Below the pieces are notes generated by a model. The model did no database searches. It saw only the letters and a program-made list of their open reading frames with translations, and was not told the origin of the DNA. Shown here one piece after another: positions 59,237-64,000 of a stretch of 64,000 bases of DNA. The stretch spans positions 499,070 to 563,069 of the forward strand of contig NZ_JAPVBI010000003.1 in NCBI RefSeq assembly GCF_026967925.1, read 5' to 3'. The stretch comes from Modestobacter sp. VKM Ac-2985. Its GTDB lineage: Bacteria; Actinomycetota; Actinomycetes; Mycobacteriales; Geodermatophilaceae. Each line of letters opens with the position of its first letter. The stretch's first letter is position 1. Made by a program: the position numbers and the translations under genes.

Positions 59237-60376
59237 TCAGAGGCAGCGGTACAGCGCCTGCCAGAACGTGTCCAGACCGTCGCCCGGCCCGGCCATGCCG
59301 CGCGCGGTGAGCAGCACCGCGACGAGGTCCCGGTCCGGATCGGCGTAGGCGGTCGTGCCCGTCCCGCCGTCCCAGCCGAACCGACCGGGCTGCGCCCACG
59401 GCTCCCCCGGCTCGACCTGCACGCCGACCTGCAGGCCCCAGGAGCAGCCGGTGCCCAGGAAGTCGGCGGCCTCCACCCGCTGTGCCGTGGTCAGCGCTCC
59501 GGTGGTCATGGCGGCCACCGATCCCGGGCCGAGCAGCGGCCCGCCACCGTCGGCGAGCGCGCCGAAGAAGGCGAGCACGTCGGGTGCGCTGGAGACCAGC
59601 CCGGCCGCCAGCCCCTCGAAGACCGGTGGCACGGACGACCGCCCGTCGGCCGGGTCGAGGAGCTCGAACCCGTCACCGGCCGGCAGGTACGCCGGGCCGA
59701 GCCGCGCGGGGTCGGTCGCCCAGAAGCCGGTGTCGGCCAGGCCCAACGGACCGGTGACCCGCGCGCGCAGCAGGTCGCGCAGCGGGCACCCGGCGACCCG
59801 GCTCAGCAGCACCGAGAGCGCCTCGGTGCTGAGCTGGTACAGCCAGCTGGCCCCCGGCTGCCCGGCCAGCGGCAGCTCGCCCAACCGGGCCAGGTACTCC
59901 TCCGGCGTCAGCTCCGGCGGCAGCGGACCCGGTCCGAGGCCGGCCCGGTACAGAGCCTGGTCCAGCGGCGAGCCGTCCCACAGCCCACCGAAGCCGGGCG
60001 TGCTGGCGAGCAGGTGGCGGACGGTGATCGGGCGGTCAGCGGGCACCGTGTCCGTGAGTGCACCGGCCCGGTCGGCCAGCACCCGCAGTTCGGCCAGCTC
60101 CGGGAGCCACCGCCCGACCGGGTCGTCGAGGTCCAGCAGCCCGTCCTCGACCAGCGACAGCGTCAGCACCCCGGCGAAGGGCTTGGACAGCGACGCCAGC
60201 CGGAACAGCGAGTCCGGACGCACCCGGGTGAGGCCCCCCAGCTCGAGGGAGCCACCGGTGTGCACCTCGACCTCGCCGTGGTGGCGCACGGCGGCGGCGT
60301 AGCCGGGCAGCCGGCCGCTCTCCACCTGTGCCTGCAGTGCCGACCACACGGTGACGAACCGGGACAGCTGGGTCAT
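59237..60376 (-). CDS. Serine hydrolase, beta-lactamase/class C (EstB-like) family
   Basis: A 379-residue enzyme. The SxxK motif is SLSKPFAG (near 68), LLASTPGFGGLW is the HTSG-like region, and the Tyr motif is YQLS (Y-Q-L rather than Y-x-N). The C-terminal segment FGWDGGTGTTAYADP replaces the KTG-like HTGG. It has no signal peptide, so an intracellular esterase or transpeptidase-like hydrolase is likelier than a true beta-lactamase. AGGAGG precedes the ATG. Confidence 0.87.
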   Translation of the reverse strand: MTQLSRFVTVWSALQAQVESGRLPGYAAAVRHHGEVEVHTGGSLELGGLTRVRPDSLFRLASLSKPFAGVLTLSLVEDGLLDLDDPVGRWLPELAELRVLADRAGALTDTVPADRPITVRHLLASTPGFGGLWDGSPLDQALYRAGLGPGPLPPELTPEEYLARLGELPLAGQPGASWLYQLSTEALSVLLSRVAGCPLRDLLRARVTGPLGLADTGFWATDPARLGPAYLPAGDGFELLDPADGRSSVPPVFEGLAAGLVSSAPDVLAFFGALADGGGPLLGPGSVAAMTTGALTTAQRVEAADFLGTGCSWGLQVGVQVEPGEPWAQPGRFGWDGGTGTTAYADPDRDLVAVLLTARGMAGPGDGLDTFWQALYRCL

Positions 60377-60387
60377 GCCGGCCTCCT

Positions 60388-60425
60388 GCGTCCGAGGGAC
60401 GGCGCACCCGGCGTCCGAGGGACGG
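60388..60425. repeat. Short direct repeat upstream of the serine hydrolase gene
   Basis: GCGTCCGAGGGACGG occurs at 60388-60402 and 60411-60425, spaced 23 bases start to start. It sits in the 109-base gap between mftD and the serine hydrolase gene. Confidence 0.6.
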
Positions 60426-60485
60426 TGCGCTCGGCAGGGAGGACTCCGGCGGCCGGTGGAAGTCATCGCACCGGCCCCCGGACCG

Positions 60486-61718
60486 TCAGGCCGTCGTGCC
60501 CTTGCCCGAGGACCGCTGGGCCGCCGGGGCGTCGGCACCGTCCTCGCCGAGGTGTCGCTCGAAGTGCGGCGGGACGACGAGGTCGGCCGGGCTGAGCTGG
60601 TCGACCGAACGATGGCCGAGGCCGACCAGCGCCGAGCCGAGCCCGTCACGCAGCAGGTCGAGGACGTTGCCGACCCCGGCCTCGCCGTTGGCCGCCAGGC
60701 CCCAGAGGTAGGCCCGGCCGATCATGACCGCCCGGGCGCCCAGCGCGAGGGCCTTGGCGACGTCGCCGCCGCGCCGGATGCCGCCGTCCATCAGGACCTC
60801 AACCTGGTCACCGACCGCCTCGACGACCGCGGGCAGCGCGCGGATCGCCGCCGGGGTGCCGTCGAGGTTGTTGCCGCCGTGGTTGGAGACCGAGATGGCG
60901 GTGACCCCGGCGTCGACCGCACGCTTGGCGTCGTCGACCCGCATGACGCCCTTGAGCATGAACGGCTGGTCGCCCCACAGCTCGCGCAGCCACGCGACGT
61001 CCTCCCAGGTGGGCATGGGCGACTGCATCCACTGCCCGTAGGCCTCGAAGAAGGTGGGGGGCTTCTCGCCAGGGGTGCCGACCATGTTCGGCACCGTGAG
61101 GTCGGGCAGCTTCTTCGTCTTGGCGAAGTCCCACAGCCAGCGGGGCTTCAACGCCACCTGGGGTGCGTACCGGCGCACCGCCTCGAGGTCGATCCGCTCC
61201 GGGATGAACGGGCTGCCCCAGTCACGCCCGTAGGAGAACGACCAGTCGAGAGTGGCGATGAGCCCCGCGGCCCCGGCCCGGCGGGCGCGCTCGACCTTGG
61301 CCGCCATCACGTCCCGGTCACCGACCCAGTACAGCTGGAAGAAGGTCTTGGGGTTGGCCGCGATGACCTCCTCCATCGGCTTGCTGGCCATCGAGGACAA
61401 CCCCATCGCGGTGCCTCGAGAGGCGGCTGCCCGGGCGACGGCGACCTCGCCGTCAGGATCGACCGCCTGGACCCCGGTGGGGCTGATCAGCACCGGCAGG
61501 GAGATGTCCTGCCCCATGACGCGGGTGGCCATCTGCTTGTCGTTGCTCAGCCCGGCGGTGTGCGGTGCGAAGCCAAGCTCGGCGAAGGCGGCGAGGTTGT
61601 CGTCCGCGGTGAGCCCCCGTTCGGAGCCTGCGACCAGCGCCCCGTAGACGCCCTTGGGCAGCCGCTTCTGCGCGCGCCGCTGCGCTTCCGCCACCGACTC
61701 GAACCACGCGTTCGCCAC
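60486..61718 (-). CDS. mftD: MftD-like FMN-dependent pre-mycofactocin synthase family protein
   Basis: A 410-residue FMN alpha-hydroxy-acid oxidoreductase. LPKGVYGALVAGSERGLTAD, SPTGVQAVDPDGEVAVARAA and MKGVMRVDDAK-like MLKGVMRVDDAKRAVDAGV match mycobacterial MftD (Rv0694). SNHGGNNLDGTPAAIRALP keeps the catalytic His but has Asn where lactate oxidases have Arg, a feature I associate with MftD. MftD oxidatively deaminates the mycofactocin precursor. No mftA, mftB, mftC, mftE or mftF gene is visible. GTG 61718 follows a G-rich site. Another lactate monooxygenase-like role is the alternative. Confidence 0.8.
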   Translation of the reverse strand: MANAWFESVAEAQRRAQKRLPKGVYGALVAGSERGLTADDNLAAFAELGFAPHTAGLSNDKQMATRVMGQDISLPVLISPTGVQAVDPDGEVAVARAAASRGTAMGLSSMASKPMEEVIAANPKTFFQLYWVGDRDVMAAKVERARRAGAAGLIATLDWSFSYGRDWGSPFIPERIDLEAVRRYAPQVALKPRWLWDFAKTKKLPDLTVPNMVGTPGEKPPTFFEAYGQWMQSPMPTWEDVAWLRELWGDQPFMLKGVMRVDDAKRAVDAGVTAISVSNHGGNNLDGTPAAIRALPAVVEAVGDQVEVLMDGGIRRGGDVAKALALGARAVMIGRAYLWGLAANGEAGVGNVLDLLRDGLGSALVGLGHRSVDQLSPADLVVPPHFERHLGEDGADAPAAQRSSGKGTTA

Positions 61719-61739
61719 CTGCGGACCCCCTGCTGATCG

Positions 61740-61754
61740 GTCGGTCGGACCGAC
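61740..61754. promoter_or_regulatory. Palindrome in the mftD leader
   Basis: GTCGGTCGGACCGAC is a 7+1+7 palindrome 22 bases before the start codon, of TetR-operator size. Confidence 0.45.
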
Positions 61755-61810
61755 ACCGTCGTCGGCCCGGGGCGCCGTCGCAGGGACCGGCCGTTCCGGC
61801 GTCGTCCCGC

Positions 61811-61831
61811 GTGGCACTGAGTGCCACCCTA
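61811..61831 (-). promoter_or_regulatory. mftD promoter with palindromic operator
   Basis: On the minus strand TAGGGT (-10, 61826-61831) is followed by the 17-base perfect palindrome GTGGCACTCAGTGCCAC (61811-61827), overlapping the likely transcription start. The layout suggests repression. The regulator gene is not in the window. Confidence 0.55.
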
Positions 61832-61866
61832 GCGGCAGGGCGTGTCCTGGGACACAGCCGGACCGG

Positions 61867-62466
61867 TCAGGCGTCCTTGATCGCCGAGACGTCGAACTCC
61901 ACCTGGATCCGGTCGCTGACCAGCACGCCACCGGTGTCCAGCATCGCGTTCCAGGTCAGGTCCCACTCGCTGCGCTTGATCGCCAGCGCACCCTCGAAGC
62001 CCACCCGCGTGTTGCCGAACGGGTCCAGCGCCGAGCCGGTGAGGGTGAAGTCGATCGACACCGGCCGGGTGACCGCCTTGATCGTGAGGTCGCCGGTGAC
62101 GCGGTAGACGTCCCGGTCGACCTGCTCGACCGCGGTGGAGACGAAGACCATCTCGGGGTGCTGCTCGACGTCCAGGAAGTCGGCCGAGCGCAGGTGCGCG
62201 TCGCGGTCCGGCGTCCCCGTGTCGATGCTGGCGGTGGCGATCCGCAGCCGGACGCTGCTGGCGGCCGGCGTGGCGGTGTCCAGGTGGGCGGTGCCGGAGA
62301 ACTCGGTGAAGGCGCCCCGCACGGTGGTCACCATGGCGTGCCGGGCCCGGACCCCGATCCGGGTGTGCGTGACGTCGACGGTGTAGTCACCCGTCACGTC
62401 GGCCAGGGCGCTGGTGGCGGCGTCGAAGTCCGTCGCGGCGCCCTCGGGTGCGCGGTGCTTGCCCAC
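61867..62466 (-). CDS. YceI-family lipocalin-like protein
   Basis: A 199-residue beta-barrel protein. DYTVDVTHTRIGVRARHAM, RDAHLRSADFLDVEQHPEM and VTGDLTIKAVTRPVSIDF are characteristic of YceI. These proteins bind isoprenoid or other hydrophobic ligands. There is no signal peptide, so it is probably cytosolic. GTG start with GAGGAG upstream. Confidence 0.92.
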   Translation of the reverse strand: MGKHRAPEGAATDFDAATSALADVTGDYTVDVTHTRIGVRARHAMVTTVRGAFTEFSGTAHLDTATPAASSVRLRIATASIDTGTPDRDAHLRSADFLDVEQHPEMVFVSTAVEQVDRDVYRVTGDLTIKAVTRPVSIDFTLTGSALDPFGNTRVGFEGALAIKRSEWDLTWNAMLDTGGVLVSDRIQVEFDVSAIKDA

Positions 62467-62572
62467 GGGTCAGCGCTCCTCGTCTCGGTGGTCCAACCCC
62501 TCGATCCTCCCCGATGGTCCCCCGCCGGTGCACAGGAGGGCCTCCTGCCCGGTTCGCGGACACCGGCGCGGA

Positions 62573-62614
62573 CGCAGCGAGGCCCGGGTCCAGCCGGACC
62601 CGGGCCTCGCTGCG
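62573..62614. terminator. Very strong hairpin terminator
   Basis: A 19-bp perfect stem with the loop AGCC, downstream of the minus-strand transglycosylase gene, whose stop is at 62631. Confidence 0.88.
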
Positions 62615-62630
62615 CACCGCCGCCGGTGGG

Positions 62631-63536
62631 TCAGTACCAGCCGGTGGCCTGCGAGTGCGCCCACGCGGCGCACGGCGAGCCGTAGCGGTTGTCGATGTAG
62701 ATCAGCCCCGCGTCGATCTGCCGGTAGCCGTCCGACGTCTTGGCGATCCCGGTGCTCTTCCAGGTGGAGTCCAGGAACTGCGGGATGCCGTACGCGGTGC
62801 TGTTCGGGTTCTGCGCGTTCGGGTTCCAGCCGCTCTCCTTGCCCCACAGGCGCTCCAGGCAGGAGAACTGCGCCTGGTCGCCGCCGAGCTTGCCCAGGGC
62901 GTAGTCCTGGAACGAACCCGAACCGGACGAGGCGGCCGGAGCCGGCGCTGCCGGCGCCCTGGGGGCGCTGGCCGGGGCGGGCGTGGTCGCCGCGCGGGCG
63001 GCGGCCCGCTCGGCGGCCGCGGCCTCTGCCTCTGCCTCTGCCTGCGCCTCGGCGGCGGCCTGGGCCTCGGCGGCGATCCGCGCCTCTTCAGCGGCCTGTG
63101 CCTCGGCGGCAGCCTGGGCTGCCGCGGCTGCCTGGGCGTCGAGCACGGCCTGGTCGGCGGCGGCCTGCGCCTGCGCGGCGGCGGCCTGAGCGGCCTCGCG
63201 CTCGCTGCGGTTGGCGGCCAACTGGCCGAGCCGGTCGGCCAGCGGGCCGTCGACCAGGGCGGGCCCGGTCTGCTGCGCGCTCAGGTCGAGCTGGGCGGCG
63301 ACGCTCGCCGGTTCGACGGCGGCCTCGGCCCGGGCGTCGGGCTCGCCGGCGACGAGGACGTTGACCAAGATCGCCCCGGCCGCGGCGACGCCCAGGTACA
63401 GCGTGGGCCGGCGGAGGCCGCCCGGGGGCTGACGACGGGGCCGCCGGCCGACCGGGGCGCCGGTCGAGTGCACGGGGAGCACCTCGGTGGCGGGCAGCTG
63501 CTCGTCGGACGAGGACGCGGTGGTGCGACGGGACAT
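62631..63536 (-). CDS. Secreted/membrane-anchored transglycosylase-like cell-wall protein
   Basis: A 301-residue protein. A basic cytoplasmic end precedes a membrane or signal segment (about 45-65, TLYLGVAAAGAILVNVLVAG). A long Ala/Glu/Gln-rich coiled region (about 105-200, repeats of AAAEAQAAEEA type) and a Pro/Ala linker follow. The C-terminal lytic domain (about 222-301) has CLERLWGKESGWNPNAQNPN then STAYGIPQFLDSTW, with the catalytic Glu in KESGW. It would cut peptidoglycan glycan strands during growth or resuscitation. The start has only a distant GGAG. Expression is probably set by the riboswitch in its leader. Confidence 0.88.
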   Translation of the reverse strand: MSRRTTASSSDEQLPATEVLPVHSTGAPVGRRPRRQPPGGLRRPTLYLGVAAAGAILVNVLVAGEPDARAEAAVEPASVAAQLDLSAQQTGPALVDGPLADRLGQLAANRSEREAAQAAAAQAQAAADQAVLDAQAAAAAQAAAEAQAAEEARIAAEAQAAAEAQAEAEAEAAAAERAAARAATTPAPASAPRAPAAPAPAASSGSGSFQDYALGKLGGDQAQFSCLERLWGKESGWNPNAQNPNSTAYGIPQFLDSTWKSTGIAKTSDGYRQIDAGLIYIDNRYGSPCAAWAHSQATGWY

Positions 63537-63565
63537 GAAGAGAGGGGCTCCGTGGGTCTTCCGTG

Positions 63566-63693
63566 GCCGCCTACCGAGTCAGCTGACGGGTTCGGGCGGG
63601 AAGTCGCCCTACCCAGCCGGGCGGGCGCCCGGGCGGGATTCACCCCAGTGGTGCGGTGGGTCCCCGGTTCGCTGCGTGCAGCGACTCGGCGGC
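63566..63693 (-). ncRNA. ydaO/yuaA-type c-di-AMP riboswitch
   Basis: The minus-strand leader of the transglycosylase gene carries the conserved blocks of this class in order: GGGGACCCAC, GGGGTGAATCCC, GGGTAGGGCGAC, CCCGAACCCGTCAGCT and GGTAGGCGG. The outer stem pairs GCCGCC (63688-63693) with GGCGGC (63566-63571). In actinobacteria this class controls cell-wall hydrolases such as rpfA, turning expression off when c-di-AMP is high. The element ends about 30 bases before the start codon. The remaining part of 63537-63866 shows no gene. Confidence 0.9.
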
Positions 63694-63866
63694 ATCCGGT
63701 GCGGGCTCCCCGGGTGGGGACGAGACGTCCGACCGGACCCGGCCACGGTAGAGGCCGCCACCTGGCCGTGACAATGCCCCGAGTCGCATTTCGTCGCCAT
63801 GTGCCACGTCTCCCATCCACCGGCGGGGCGGGGCAGCAGCAGTGGGACGGCTGGTGCAGGTGGGTC

Positions 63867-64000
63867 TCAGGGGAGCCGCCAGACCGTCGTCCGGCGCACC
63901 GCTCCCCCGGCGGCGTCCGGCACGTCGTACTCCGCCTGGGCCACCAGCCCCTCCTTCGGGACGTAGGCCCGTCCGGGGTCCCCCAGCAGGACGGTGGCCC
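63867..64000 (-). CDS. C-terminal end of an unidentified protein (partial)
   Basis: A minus-strand open frame entering from the window edge, giving 44 residues that end AGGAVRRTTVWRLP and a TGA. It includes ATVLLGDPGRAYVPKEGLVA. Codon use is typical of the region, but the fragment is too short to assign a family. Confidence 0.5.
   Translation of the reverse strand, partial: ATVLLGDPGRAYVPKEGLVAQAEYDVPDAAGGAVRRTTVWRLP

Noticed and set aside
59237-60376. A true beta-lactamase (antibiotic resistance) call
   Set aside because: No signal peptide, an atypical Tyr motif (YQL) and the general EstB-like layout make a cytosolic hydrolase more likely.

Overview
High-GC actinobacterial chromosomal DNA. 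The protein families (mycobacterial-type PacL/CtpC, Mrf-like COG0523 protein, MftD, RGCVC protein, TIGR03943 protein), the many GTG starts, leaderless TANNNT-N6/7-start promoters and ATGA/GTGA gene overlaps suggest a soil or rock actinobacterium, probably Geodermatophilaceae-like. The genus call is inference. No phage, transposon, CRISPR, rRNA or tRNA was seen.

Layout. 1-10 kb: end of an oxidoreductase gene, a GGDEF-EAL protein with a degenerate GGDEF site, a PfkB sugar kinase, a secreted modular GH10 xylanase, a small monooxygenase, a pdxY operon, small conserved proteins and an aldo/keto reductase. 10-41.5 kb: a zinc-homeostasis island. It holds zur, a YraQ-type permease with its TIGR03943 partner, a PacL-CtpC zinc efflux pair, an ArsR/P1B-4 ATPase pair, three Opp/Nik-type ABC import systems (A, B and C), a TauD-type dioxygenase and an MFS exporter in operon A, znuABC, a methyltransferase in operon C, four zinc-independent ribosomal proteins (S18, S14, L33, L28), an Mrf-like protein, L31 type B, a cysteine-free L32 and a small Fe-S protein. 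Sequences resembling a Zur box (YGACAAYRRTTNTCA) lie at the promoters of zur, system B and znuA. Weaker copies lie at the permease promoter and at the divergent rpmB/mrf promoter. 41.5-53.8 kb: aldehyde dehydrogenase, Tat-exported PhoD phosphatase, acetyl-CoA hydrolase/CoA-transferase, four poorly known proteins, a secreted amidase, and an HDOD plus GGDEF-EAL signalling pair. 54-64 kb: a two-subunit acyl-CoA dehydrogenase, a CE1758/CE1759-type flavin monooxygenase and reductase pair, two hydrolases, a stand-alone mftD, a YceI protein, and a cell-wall transglycosylase behind a ydaO-type (c-di-AMP) riboswitch.

How the parts may work together. Under zinc starvation, release of Zur would switch on ZnuABC, one or more metal-chelate importers and zinc-sparing ribosomal proteins with the Mrf-type hibernation factor. 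Under zinc excess, PacL-CtpC and the P1B-4 ATPase would export metal. The clustering of three Opp/Nik-type importers with a dioxygenase, an MFS exporter and a methyltransferase inside this island is the most interesting feature: it may be an uncharacterised zincophore uptake or modification system. That reading is inference.
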